DNA from: Cyanobacteria bacterium REEB67
Lineage (GTDB): Bacteria; Cyanobacteriota; Vampirovibrionia; Obscuribacterales; Obscuribacteraceae
Assembly: GCA_018971775.1 (NCBI GenBank)
Contig: JAGXAB010000047.1
Span: 1-52,423 of the forward strand
Length of the DNA stretch: 52,423 nt
Reading direction: 5' to 3'
Below, piece after piece: positions 35,571-43,301 of this stretch. The first letter of the stretch is position 1; every line of letters begins with the position of its first letter. Under the pieces are notes generated by a model. The model did not search any database. It worked only from the letters and a program-made list of their open reading frames with translations, and had not been told where the DNA came from. A program made the position numbers and the translations under genes.

Positions 35571-36566
35571 ATGCGCATAGCATTTCTCGGCAAAGGCGGA
35601 TCTGGAAAGACCACCACCTCTGCAAGTTTTATCAGGCATGCAGCCAGGACACGCTCCTCCGTGCTTGCTCTCGATGCCGATGTCAACGCTCATCTGGCCG
35701 GCGCTCTGGCTCTCGAAGGGGAGATACATCAGCTGGGGCAGCTTTACGACGAGCTGACTGCCTATCTCAAGGGAATGCGGACCGATCTTGGCGAAAAGCC
35801 GATGATCATGACCACACCTCCCTCACTCCAGTCAAATTTTGTGCGGCCGCGCGCTGATGATCCGTTTGTTCGCAAGTATGCGCTGAGCCAGGGCAATATC
35901 AATCTGCTCACGGTCGGCAAGTACGAACAGGCCGATGTCGGCTCCTCCTGCTACCACGGCAAACTCTCTGGTGCGATCAGCGTACTCCATCACTTGCTGG
36001 ACTGTCCGGAAGAGATTGTCGTTGCCGACAATACCGCCGGTACCGATGCAGTCGCTACCTCTCTCTGGTTCGCCTATGATATGCGTGTCGTGGTCGTTGA
36101 GCCTAGCAAGAAGTCCGTCCAGGTTTACAAGGATTTCATCGGTCTGCTGCCGGCCCTGGCAGCGACGACCTATGTTGTCGGCAACAAGGTCGAAGGACCT
36201 GAAGACGAGGCCTTTCTCAACGCTCAGATTGGCAGTGATCGGATGCTCGGTTTTATCCCACTTTCGCGGCATCTGAAGCGCTTTGAGCAAGGCGATCTTG
36301 AGGCACTGACGAAGTTTCAAGAGGAACAGTCGGCGGTCTTCGATCGCATACTCTCCGTCCTCGATAGTCAAAAGCGCGATTGGAGTGTCTATCTCGAGCG
36401 TTTGCGAGAGACGCACGCCAGGCTCTGCCACGACTGGTACGACGCGTACTACGGGCTAAAACTGGATGAGGGTCTCGACATGACATTCACCTATCAGGCC
36501 GTTCTCGAGCCTGCGGCTCTCATTTCTTCGCATCCTGTTCCAGTTGCCGGAGAAAACTCCGAATGA
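35571..36566 (+). CDS. CooC/MinD-like P-loop ATPase
   Basis: 331 residues. SIMIBI-class fold: deviant Walker A GKGGSGKTT (residues 7-15), switch region VLALDADVNAH (D35-A36-D37), Walker-B-like VVADNTAGTD and the NKVEG base-recognition motif VVGNKVEG. This is the CooC/ArsA/MinD group, dimeric ATPases that insert metals or move proteins. CooC proteins have a Cys-x-Cys metal site in the middle; here the equivalent position reads SSCYHGK (C127, H129), so a Cys-x-His site is suggested. The start is ATG 35571 with AAGGAG 7 bases upstream (TTG 35565 is too close). It is translationally coupled (ATGA overlap) to a [2Fe-2S] ferredoxin, which suggests metallocentre assembly or electron delivery. Target enzyme not in the window. 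Confidence 0.85.
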   Translation: MRIAFLGKGGSGKTTTSASFIRHAARTRSSVLALDADVNAHLAGALALEGEIHQLGQLYDELTAYLKGMRTDLGEKPMIMTTPPSLQSNFVRPRADDPFVRKYALSQGNINLLTVGKYEQADVGSSCYHGKLSGAISVLHHLLDCPEEIVVADNTAGTDAVATSLWFAYDMRVVVVEPSKKSVQVYKDFIGLLPALAATTYVVGNKVEGPEDEAFLNAQIGSDRMLGFIPLSRHLKRFEQGDLEALTKFQEEQSAVFDRILSVLDSQKRDWSVYLERLRETHARLCHDWYDAYYGLKLDEGLDMTFTYQAVLEPAALISSHPVPVAGENSE

Positions 36567-36874
36567 GTAAAAAAACCAAAATATATGTATGTACCGAGGG
36601 CAAGAAGTGCCCTAAGAAAGGCAGCAAGGCTGTCGCCGCTGCCCTTCACACCGCCGTCGCAGCACTGAGCGCCGATGATCAAGAGCGCATCGCCGTCAAG
36701 GAGTGCAAATGTCTGGACCTCTGCAAAAAAGGTCCATCCATCGTTGTCGCACCTGAAAAAGTCAGGTATGGCCGCGTCACTGCCGGCGATGCCGTCGCGA
36801 TCGTCAATGCTCATCTGAACGGAGGGGAGCCGTTGACGCGGCTTCAAAAGAAACGATTCTCTAACGAAAGATAG
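36563..36874 (+). CDS. thioredoxin-like [2Fe-2S] ferredoxin
   Basis: 103 residues, matching the (2Fe-2S) ferredoxin domain of the thioredoxin-like class (as in NuoE and Azotobacter FdI-type Shethna protein). Likely ligands: C10 and C16 (YVCTEGKKC) plus C50 and C54 (CKCLDLC), with extra C48. The pattern GPSIVVAPEKVRYGRVTAGDA is typical for the second half. It is an electron carrier or cluster donor in the cytosol. The start ATG overlaps the stop of the ATPase (ATGA), so translation is coupled, and the membrane protein gene begins 7 bases after its stop. The pairing with a CooC/MinD-like ATPase is what makes it interesting. Confidence 0.88.
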   Translation: MSKKTKIYVCTEGKKCPKKGSKAVAAALHTAVAALSADDQERIAVKECKCLDLCKKGPSIVVAPEKVRYGRVTAGDAVAIVNAHLNGGEPLTRLQKKRFSNER

Positions 36875-36881
36875 AACTCCG

Positions 36882-37358
36882 ATGTTCAAGAAAATCAAGA
36901 CGCCGCACCGGCAGCCACTCTGGCATCTAGCCAGGATGTTCGGACTGTTTGTGCTGGCGGCGGCGCTGACTGTCTCTCTCCAGCTTGGCGCAGAATCGAT
37001 CGTACCGGCTAGTGCAACACGTGCCGTTATTGCCGCCTCTCGTATCGAAGCTTCGCTGACTGCCGGGGCAATCAGTTTGTTGCTCGGCATCCTCGTCACG
37101 GCGAGTGTGCGCCGTGCCTTCAATCTGGTGCAGACCGGTCGCTGGATCCAGTACGCAGGTTTCTGGTTTTCGAGCTGGATCGGCCTTGTTTTAGCCAGCC
37201 ACTGGTTCGGTGCGTATGAGCTGACTGTGCCCGCGCTGGCCGGCTTTAGCTTTTTTGCCCTGGCCTTCGGCTTTGCCACCGCCCTCGGTGTCGTGCCCTG
37301 GAACGGTCGCACCTGGCTGCCGATGAAAAAGGCGGTCAAAAAGCCCGACTCAAAGTAG
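36882..37358 (+). CDS. four-helix membrane protein of unknown function
   Basis: 158 residues with membrane helices at about 17-36, 53-76, 88-112 and 115-139, a basic N-terminus (MFKKIKTPHR) and basic C-terminus (MKKAVKKPDSK), so both ends are likely cytosolic. No conserved Cys or His cluster for metal transport is apparent. I do not recognise a family. ATG 36882 lies 7 bases after the ferredoxin stop; operonic. It could anchor the ATPase/ferredoxin pair at the membrane. Confidence 0.78.
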   Translation: MFKKIKTPHRQPLWHLARMFGLFVLAAALTVSLQLGAESIVPASATRAVIAASRIEASLTAGAISLLLGILVTASVRRAFNLVQTGRWIQYAGFWFSSWIGLVLASHWFGAYELTVPALAGFSFFALAFGFATALGVVPWNGRTWLPMKKAVKKPDSK

Positions 37359-37369
37359 TCGGTTTCATC

Positions 37370-37390
37370 GGTCGACCGCACCGGTCGACC
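37370..37390 (+). promoter_or_regulatory. 9-base perfect hairpin inside the operon
   Basis: GGTCGACCG-CAC-CGGTCGACC is a perfect 9-base stem with a 3-base loop, 11 bases after the membrane-protein stop and 33 bases before the next start. No T-run follows, so it is more likely an mRNA-stability or processing element, or an operator (GGTCGACC is itself palindromic and occurs twice), than a terminator. Confidence 0.55.
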
Positions 37391-37423
37391 ACTTGATCAA
37401 CAATAATTATGAGGAGCCCTCTG

Positions 37424-37975
37424 ATGAGTGCAACCAAGTATCTCTTACTGAAAGACATTGGTCTTTCGGTGAAGTCCGAATTTTTAGACTTGTTCGGTCG
37501 CAAGACCGCTCGTCGTGTCGTTTTGGGCAAACTGCTCGAGCTTCGTGCTCAGCGTTATGCCGCCGGTCATCCGCAGATCGCCGCCGTTAAAGAAGCTCTG
37601 GCGCTCAGCTATTTGACCTGGACTATGGCGGAGCTCGAGCAGGCCGATGCCCTCGCTCTTGATGCGATCGCCAGCCTCAAGGCGGTAAACGTTAAAGGGC
37701 GCTACGAGTTTCGCATCGCCAATATGCTTCAACTGCGCTCGCGTGTCGCGCAGCGATTCTACCGTCCCCGCGTCGCCCTTGAGCTCGCCGAGGACGCGTT
37801 GGCCTCGTACAACCGCAGCCGGATGATTTCCTGGCAGCGGGCGCGTCTCATGGAATCGCTGATCCAGCTTCATCGCGTGGTCGGCGACCCCGAGCGCGCC
37901 CGGCGCCTCGTGTCCGAGCTTCAGGTGCTACGTACGGTGTTGAACTCTCGTTCTGCGCGGCATCGTTACCTGTAG
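37424..37975 (+). CDS. TPR-like helical protein
   Basis: 183 residues, all helical by pattern with TPR-like spacing: AAVKEALALSYLTWTMAELEQADALALDAI and RPRVALELAEDALASY followed by WQRARLMESLIQLHRVVGDPERARRL (quoted as separate segments). Very Arg-rich, cytosolic. Start ATG 37424 with GAGGAG 7 bases upstream. Fourth gene of the ATPase/ferredoxin/membrane unit, 65 bases after the membrane gene with a hairpin between, and followed by a very strong terminator at 38019-38059. A scaffold role is plausible but unproven. Confidence 0.75.
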   Translation: MSATKYLLLKDIGLSVKSEFLDLFGRKTARRVVLGKLLELRAQRYAAGHPQIAAVKEALALSYLTWTMAELEQADALALDAIASLKAVNVKGRYEFRIANMLQLRSRVAQRFYRPRVALELAEDALASYNRSRMISWQRARLMESLIQLHRVVGDPERARRLVSELQVLRTVLNSRSARHRYL

Positions 37976-38018
37976 GATTGGCGTTTCGTCTCTGTACTCC
38001 GATCAAGTAAGCAATCAG

Positions 38019-38059
38019 TCGAGGGCTCGGGCAAATTGGCTCGGGCTCTCGATTTTATT
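38019..38059 (+). terminator. strong Rho-independent terminator of the ATPase/ferredoxin operon
   Basis: TCGAGGGCTCGGGC (38019-38032) pairs along all 14 positions, allowing three G-U pairs, with GCTCGGGCTCTCGA (38039-38052) around AAATTG, followed by TTTTATT. Confidence 0.9.
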
Positions 38060-38142
38060 GAAAAACGGTTTGTGTACTAAATCGAGTAATAGGCGTCTTG
38101 ACAGTTTCTGATTTGACTGACCATTGATCGCATGTGTTTTCA

Positions 38143-38319
38143 TTCGATAGAGCGAGGAGAAGGCCATTATTGGCTAATCGAACTCTGAAAATGTATCGAA
38201 CAAAGGCAAAAAGTGGCCGGAAAAACGAGCTAAATTATCGAATAGGGGTTAAAAACGGGTCTCCAGGGGACGGTTTTTATCGAATAAGGGAGAAGGCCGG
38301 TTTCAGGTCCTGGGCCCTC
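38143..38319 (+). repeat. 177-base structured repeat element, copy 1 (42-base periodic TATCGAA cores)
   Basis: Layout: inverted core TTCGATA (38143-38149), a 44-base gap, then three direct cores starting at 38194 (TATCGAACAAAGGC), 38236 (TATCGAATAGGGG) and 38278 (TATCGAATAAGGG), exactly 42 bases apart. The first unit also shares GGAAAA and a terminal AAAT with a unit of copy 2. The same geometry recurs in opposite orientation at 49219-49395. An 80-codon frame across it (38134-38376) is not considered a gene. The remaining DNA to 38489 shows nothing clear. Confidence 0.85.
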
Positions 38320-38489
38320 CTCCTGATACGCAAGCCCGGGGTCAGCTTTCGCTCGTCCCAGGCTGACTATATCTGATGCAGAAACCGCATAAATTTGTGT
38401 CATCGGCTAAGGCTGGATTGACTGTAAAAAGCAAAAATGCCGCCAGGTTTAGGGCGCTAAAATAATTCATCCGGCAGTCTTTCATCAAA

Positions 38490-38642
38490 GTGGTCTCAAA
38501 AAGAAAAACGATAGAGCTCGGATCTGTCTATAACGGTGAAATCCATGAGATTACTGGTTTCTACATTAAGCAGATAATGGAGTTAAAGAAATGGGGTAGC
38601 CTTTCTAGAGTGCGGTCTTACGCAGCTCAAGGCTCTAATTGA
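38490..38642 (+). CDS. possible 50-residue ORF or gene fragment
   Basis: GTG 38490 opens 50 codons encoding IELGSVYNGEIHEITGF and IMELKKWGSLSRVRS, which read like real protein and less like random frame translation. The frame is open back to 38466, after a TAA, and there is no good ribosome binding site. It lies just downstream of the 863-residue gene's stop, on the opposite strand. It may be a remnant or a small antidote-type gene; no family recognised. Confidence 0.3.
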   Translation: MVSKRKTIELGSVYNGEIHEITGFYIKQIMELKKWGSLSRVRSYAAQGSN

Positions 38643-38651
38643 AGAGGATTT

Positions 38652-41243
38652 TTACAGGTCAACAGGAAAATGCTCGCGTACGAAACGGGCAACAAATTGG
38701 GGCGTGCTGTCCGGTATTTTGTAAAAGAAGATTAGTCGATTAGTCAGTTTGCCGAATGTGTTGCCGTGAATGGAAGAAAAAAACGAACTTCGTCTCTTCG
38801 CTTCAATGTCTTGCGGGCTTAAGCCGCCACTGGCGCTGTCGGTTATCGCAGTGTCCTGTAGTCTACTTCTCAATTTCCTTTCAAAAAGTGGTCTCATTGA
38901 TTCAAGAGAGATAATCCGCCCCCGGTCGAGATCCTGGGTACGAATATACGCTTTTTCATTCATGGCAAGGTTGCCAATGATCACCGGATTATCAGCACCG
39001 CTGATGTCGCGCACGCGGTTAACGTCTTGCATGACCTGGGCACCGCTGTATGCGGCATCGTCGAGAAGGACAAGCGTTTTACCCTGCACTTGTTCTTTGG
39101 GCATCGCTCTGAGCTCCTGTTGCGTCACAAATTGCGCATCATGGAGTCCATTCACTTCCTGGTAAAGATGATTGATCAAACCCTGACTTTTATCTCGATC
39201 TACCACAACATAAAGCGCGTTTGATCCAGACGCCTCGTCAACGAAGTGATGCAGGGTTTTGAAACCATCAAGCATTTGCGGCAAATCGTAATAATGCAAT
39301 TTGTCTGCAAACAACTCCGCCACGGCCGTTCGATCGTCGCCAAAGGGAAATTGTCTCTCAAGATCTGCCTTGATGTTCTCGGCCAATGTTTTTTTGACCG
39401 CACTCAGTGGCGGCAAATTCTCTTGTAGTAATTTTGCATCGAGTGTGTGCGCTAATGTCTGCGCAGGTTCTTTGATTACTGCGGCGGCGGCTTCTGCAAC
39501 CGTGATACCTTCCTCTTTCTGCTTTGTTTTGACAGCCTCTATTAGTGAAGCGAGTTTCTCGTTTGCTGTCCCTCTAGCCAAATCGACAGCATTAATGCCA
39601 CGGGCGAAAGAATTGTCGAAAATAGCCATGGGCACACCAGAAGCTCTCAGCCCCTTCAATGCCTGCAATTCTGATGTTGATATTGCGCTTGTGTCCCCAA
39701 AAAGGATAGTTGCTCCACGCATTTTTGCACTATCGAGAGACTCAAGAATCGGCGTCGTGCCGCGCATGCCCGGTGTCATTTTGCCAGCAAGATATGAAAA
39801 TGAAACAGCTGAGCGGTCATCGGCTGGATGCATTTTAAGTGCATGCGTAAACTTAGACGAAGTGTTAATCTCCCACCACTGCTTTGCTTCGTTTCCCAAG
39901 CTGCGCAAATTACCCATCAGGTCATGCCCGCGAATGGATGAAGCGCTGGCATCCATAATCGCTTGAGCCACGGGTCTGTCGGCAAGTGGCACTTGCTCGA
40001 TGAGTTTATCAACCGTGGCGTCGGTTCTTGCACCAGCAAAGGTATCAGTTATTTTTTGCACATGGGCATCGAAAGCTTCATGTGCCTGAAACGCCTTTGC
40101 TTCATCAGCTTGCTCGAAGATGCGCACGCGCGAAGTGGGCGCCTGCAATAGCACACGCTCGCTGTTTGCACCAAACAAACCGGAGCTGCTTATGAAGGCG
40201 TTGCCTTCGTCGAAGGAAAGCATAGAATCAACTGACGCTCCAGAACCAGCACCATCATTGAATAAATGCTTTCCGCCCCATTCCATCTTCGCAAAGCTCT
40301 TGTGATCCGTTGTCACTTTCGTTGCATTATGGTATTGCTCAGGATAGGAGCCAGGCCTAATTCCAGCCGGATTTTCATATACCATCAGACCATTTTCGTA
40401 TTGGGTCGCCGATGTCACCCGGGCGCCTCTCATCTCATTATTGTTGAGTGGCGTCGGCTCTGGAAAAACCGTCCGATTTTTGATCGATACTCCATCGAGA
40501 TTACTGAGATTGTGAGCTTTTTCGAAGGTGTCCACAAGCGTTGTTTGCTTCTCAGTTAACATGGCCCCGACCGGGGAATCGCCAGATCGAATATGCGCTA
40601 TCAGATCTTTTACGTGCGCAGCTGCTTTGGTAGGTGCATCAAAGGATGCCGGCGTTGACTCCGCGCCGTGTTCGGCTAAAGTTTCGCTGAACTTTCTCGA
40701 GTCGCTAACGACCGACTTTAATCCAGCTCCCAGTTCGACTTCTCTGATACCGGCTTTCAAGACACCTATTTCCTCCAAGACATGACCGGCTTTCAAGGCA
40801 CTGATTGTTTCCAGAAAATGACCGGCTTTGCCAACTGCACTGCCAGCAACAGCAACTGCAATTAATGATGTCGCCCCTTCAAAGAATTGCTGAGAATAGT
40901 AGTTAGCAGTGCCAGGAGATGTTTTGCCGAGAGCAAGCGCTTGCACGGATTTGACGGCCGTCGGTTGCAGGTCGGAACCGAAAATTTTATTGACGAGGGC
41001 GCTGCCGCTTTGGGTGGCGAGGTTTAAAGTCGATATACCAAGGTTGATAGGCTCGATGGCGAGCGCATTAACCGCCGGCGCAAGTGGCGTCTCTTTAGCG
41101 GATTTGACCAGATCAAGCAAATTGTGGCCAGCCGGAACCTCAACTGGGTCAGCTTTACTCGGACTTTTGTCATGTTGTTTGGGAATTTCGCTGTCGGACA
41201 TGAACCGATTGTCTTTGTAAGGGGCTTCTATCTTTATACCCAT
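38652..41243 (-). CDS. large multidomain protein with phosphoribosyltransferase-like C-terminus
   Basis: 863 residues, no recognised overall family. Residues about 60-180 are Ala/Leu-rich with hydrophobic stretches (FEGATSLIAVAVAGSAVG), possibly membrane-active. The middle (200-640) is unassigned. The C-terminal region (about 690-790) has strand-helix order ALYVVVDRDKSQGLINHL, then KTLVLLDDAAYSGAQV near residue 728, then NPVIIGNLAMN. A hydrophobic strand followed by DD-x4-SG is the form of the PRPP loop of type I phosphoribosyltransferases. No signal peptide. The neighbouring small plus-strand genes start about 110 bases away, divergent. It could be an effector- or toxin-like protein, or a nucleotide-handling enzyme; this is inference from architecture. 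Start ATG 41243; ATG 41201 is also possible, neither with a clear ribosome binding site. Confidence 0.7.
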   Translation of the reverse strand: MGIKIEAPYKDNRFMSDSEIPKQHDKSPSKADPVEVPAGHNLLDLVKSAKETPLAPAVNALAIEPINLGISTLNLATQSGSALVNKIFGSDLQPTAVKSVQALALGKTSPGTANYYSQQFFEGATSLIAVAVAGSAVGKAGHFLETISALKAGHVLEEIGVLKAGIREVELGAGLKSVVSDSRKFSETLAEHGAESTPASFDAPTKAAAHVKDLIAHIRSGDSPVGAMLTEKQTTLVDTFEKAHNLSNLDGVSIKNRTVFPEPTPLNNNEMRGARVTSATQYENGLMVYENPAGIRPGSYPEQYHNATKVTTDHKSFAKMEWGGKHLFNDGAGSGASVDSMLSFDEGNAFISSSGLFGANSERVLLQAPTSRVRIFEQADEAKAFQAHEAFDAHVQKITDTFAGARTDATVDKLIEQVPLADRPVAQAIMDASASSIRGHDLMGNLRSLGNEAKQWWEINTSSKFTHALKMHPADDRSAVSFSYLAGKMTPGMRGTTPILESLDSAKMRGATILFGDTSAISTSELQALKGLRASGVPMAIFDNSFARGINAVDLARGTANEKLASLIEAVKTKQKEEGITVAEAAAAVIKEPAQTLAHTLDAKLLQENLPPLSAVKKTLAENIKADLERQFPFGDDRTAVAELFADKLHYYDLPQMLDGFKTLHHFVDEASGSNALYVVVDRDKSQGLINHLYQEVNGLHDAQFVTQQELRAMPKEQVQGKTLVLLDDAAYSGAQVMQDVNRVRDISGADNPVIIGNLAMNEKAYIRTQDLDRGRIISLESMRPLFERKLRSRLQDTAITDSASGGLSPQDIEAKRRSSFFSSIHGNTFGKLTNRLIFFYKIPDSTPQFVARFVREHFPVDL

Positions 41244-41352
41244 AATCTACAGTTTTGCTAAGGCAAGAAAAAAGACGACTATACTTTTGTGGGATGCAGT
41301 GGTAGCAAGGGTTTAGGCTGCGCTTTGCTTAATCCGCTCCGGATTGGTATGA

Positions 41353-41691
41353 GTGTTTTCATTCCTGCTGGCCCGGGAGTCTCCAGCTTCAGCAACATTG
41401 GGCGTCAGTCAAGTTTCTGTGGATGGCCTAAAGAAATTTACCAGAGAATTTCCGGCTCAATTCAGTCAGTATGCCAGGCATGAGGCAGAAGCATTACTCG
41501 ATCCACAGCAAGCACCGATGATGATCGCAGCAGTCTTAGCTCATAACATTCAAGACTACAAGGGACATTATGCGATTAACGAAGGCACCTTGGCATACAG
41601 TTTTAATCCAGATGTCCCTGGAAAGAGCGGCAAAAACCGCCTACAGGCGAGACTTAAAGGAATCATCAGATTATGCAAATGTGAGTTCTAA
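41353..41691 (+). CDS. hypothetical small protein
   Basis: 112 residues from GTG 41353. The part from about residue 22 onward, DGLKKFTREFPAQFSQYARHEAEALL and following with AVLAHNIQDYKGHYAINEGTLAYSFNP, reads as a real folded protein; the N-terminal 20 residues are less convincing and the true start may differ. No family recognised. A second small gene follows after 25 bases on the same strand. Divergent from the 863-residue gene, so it could be functionally tied to it. Confidence 0.5.
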   Translation: MFSFLLARESPASATLGVSQVSVDGLKKFTREFPAQFSQYARHEAEALLDPQQAPMMIAAVLAHNIQDYKGHYAINEGTLAYSFNPDVPGKSGKNRLQARLKGIIRLCKCEF

Positions 41692-41716
41692 GAACAGCCG
41701 CATGGAGATTTTGAAC

Positions 41717-42070
41717 ATGGATCAGACTTCCCAAAAATCTGAAATCGTCGCGGAAGCTGCCAAAAAGCCTGATATCCAAGCCTTTACCAACGAAGCTGAA
41801 GCAGGACAGGGATGGGCATTAAGCCATCAACTGCAGAGCCTATCATTTGAAGAGACTATTAAAACTCTCAAGCAAATTTCACTCGAAAATGAGCGGCGTC
41901 GCACGGTAAATCCTGAAAAGCGACTTGGAATCGGTCTGCTCCAAGCGCAGTGGCTTATGGACGATGACAACTCAGACATGAGCAAAATTGGCGCGAGGAC
42001 CGATGCTTGTAAAGATTGGAACGGAAATAAGCACACCGATGAAGGCAAGTTCATTACATTCCGAACATGA
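41717..42070 (+). CDS. hypothetical small acidic protein
   Basis: 117 residues from ATG 41717, with GGAG 9 bases upstream. Contains EAGQGWALSHQLQSLSFEETIKTLKQI and NPEKRLGIGLLQAQ (two separate segments), and an acidic middle DDDNSD. Soluble, helical, unknown family. The frame is open further upstream to 41570 but overlaps the preceding gene. It appears to form a two-gene unit with 41353-41691. Confidence 0.55.
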   Translation: MDQTSQKSEIVAEAAKKPDIQAFTNEAEAGQGWALSHQLQSLSFEETIKTLKQISLENERRRTVNPEKRLGIGLLQAQWLMDDDNSDMSKIGARTDACKDWNGNKHTDEGKFITFRT

Positions 42071-42332
42071 CCATAGATTTCCTTCGTACTGAAAACGTCG
42101 ATCGGCTCCTGAGGTTCGAGAATAGGCAGGGCGTTTTATCCGGCGGGTGACTGTTTGCTGGAGGCTTGGGCGTTACCGGTTTGTGACCTGGCGGGCAGGG
42201 AGGAACGTCGGTTCTAGCCTGGCTAGGAGCGCCCAGCGGGAAATGCCGTTTTGCCGCCCGGGCAACCGGGTTTAATAGTCTGGCAACGGCGTTGCAAGTG
42301 GCAGTGTTGAGATTGAAAGCCTTGAGGTAACG

Positions 42333-43301
42333 ATGAAGAGTAAGATTATGACGGCGGTTGTTGGTCTCTCGTTCGGAGCGATGATAATGTCGCAAGCAGC
42401 TCTGGCTCAAGGATTTCAATCACTCAGTCCGGAGGAAAAGCGGGCCAAGCTCGGTCAATTTTTGCGGGCGCGCAATGCGCGAGGGCCGGCTCCTGTCGTT
42501 AATGCCGACAATTACACGTTGCGTGCCGATGTCGCCTACGGACCGGCGCCGCTGGAAAAGCTGGATGTCTATACTCCCAAAAGCTCACAGGGAGCTGCAC
42601 CTATATTGATGTTCGTGCATGGCGGCGGTTGGTCGAAAGGCGATAAGCGCTCTGCCGATCATGCTGAGAAAGCATCCAATTACACGGCCAACGGCATTGT
42701 TTTCGTTGGCGTCAATTACGGTCTCGCCCCACAGGTGGTCCATCCTAAACAAGTCGAGGACATCGCTGATGCTTTGTTATGGGTGAAAAAACATGCCACC
42801 GAAATTGGTGGCGACCCAAATCGTATCTATCTTATGGGACATTCGGCGGGCGCTCAGTTGGTCGATCTGCTTGGTACCAATGATCGCTTTCTCAAGTCTC
42901 TTGGTCTCAGTCTAGATGACATTAAAGGTGTGATCAGCCTTGACACAGCCAGTCTCGATCTCGGTCGCAGAGTCGGAGACGAGTCTTTCGAAACCGGCCT
43001 GGTCGGCCCGATGATCACAGCAGCGTTCGGCAGCGATCCCAAGCAATTGGCCGACGGCTCGCCGACCTTGAATATCCACGCCGGCACGCACTACCCGCCT
43101 TTTTTGATGTATTGCGGCAGTAAGCGGACCAACTGCGTCGAGCAGCATCAGACTTTCGCCGAGACTATGAAAAGAGCCGGTGGGCAGGTGATCGTGCGCC
43201 AGGTACCACTATCGCATCGTGATATCAATCGACAATCAGGGCAGGCTGATTCTGAGATTTTCCAGGCGGCGTTGAAAATGGTTAAGGGTGAGCAGCCTTA
43301 G
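42333..43301 (+). CDS. secreted alpha/beta-hydrolase (esterase/lipase, HSL-like)
   Basis: 322 residues. Signal peptide with core VVGLSFGAMIMSQAALAQ and cleavage near residue 26, then an alpha/beta-hydrolase: oxyanion motif HGGGW, nucleophile Ser in GHSAGA, acid and His toward the C-terminus (LSHRD for the likely His). The N-terminal RADVAYGPAPLEKLDVYTP is typical of the carboxylesterase/kynurenine-formamidase-like alpha/beta-hydrolase_3 group. It probably hydrolyses ester or amide bonds outside the cytoplasm. Start ATG 42333 with GAGG about 5-6 bases upstream. It overlaps the end of the convergent beta-lactamase-like gene by 20 bases. The 262 bases upstream (42071-42332) hold small GC-rich dyads but no gene. 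Confidence 0.88.
   Translation: MKSKIMTAVVGLSFGAMIMSQAALAQGFQSLSPEEKRAKLGQFLRARNARGPAPVVNADNYTLRADVAYGPAPLEKLDVYTPKSSQGAAPILMFVHGGGWSKGDKRSADHAEKASNYTANGIVFVGVNYGLAPQVVHPKQVEDIADALLWVKKHATEIGGDPNRIYLMGHSAGAQLVDLLGTNDRFLKSLGLSLDDIKGVISLDTASLDLGRRVGDESFETGLVGPMITAAFGSDPKQLADGSPTLNIHAGTHYPPFLMYCGSKRTNCVEQHQTFAETMKRAGGQVIVRQVPLSHRDINRQSGQADSEIFQAALKMVKGEQP

Noticed and set aside
35373..35729. 118-codon minus-strand frame at the start of the CooC-like gene
   Set aside because: Antisense to the Walker A region of a well-supported gene; no recognisable protein.
38194..38319. CRISPR-like array (short repeat with 29-base spacers)
   Set aside because: Only three cores of 13-14 bases that are imperfect, spacers partly resemble each other, no leader or cas genes, and the same plan occurs with an inverted core. 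It does not fit CRISPR.
38134..38376. 80-codon plus-strand frame
   Set aside because: It is a translation of the 42-base periodic element; 42 is a multiple of three, so the frame stays open by structure. No ribosome binding site or protein-like content.
42054..42419. 121-codon minus-strand frame
   Set aside because: It runs antisense through the signal-peptide region of the esterase and the intergenic DNA; Pro/Arg/His-rich shadow composition and no ribosome binding site.
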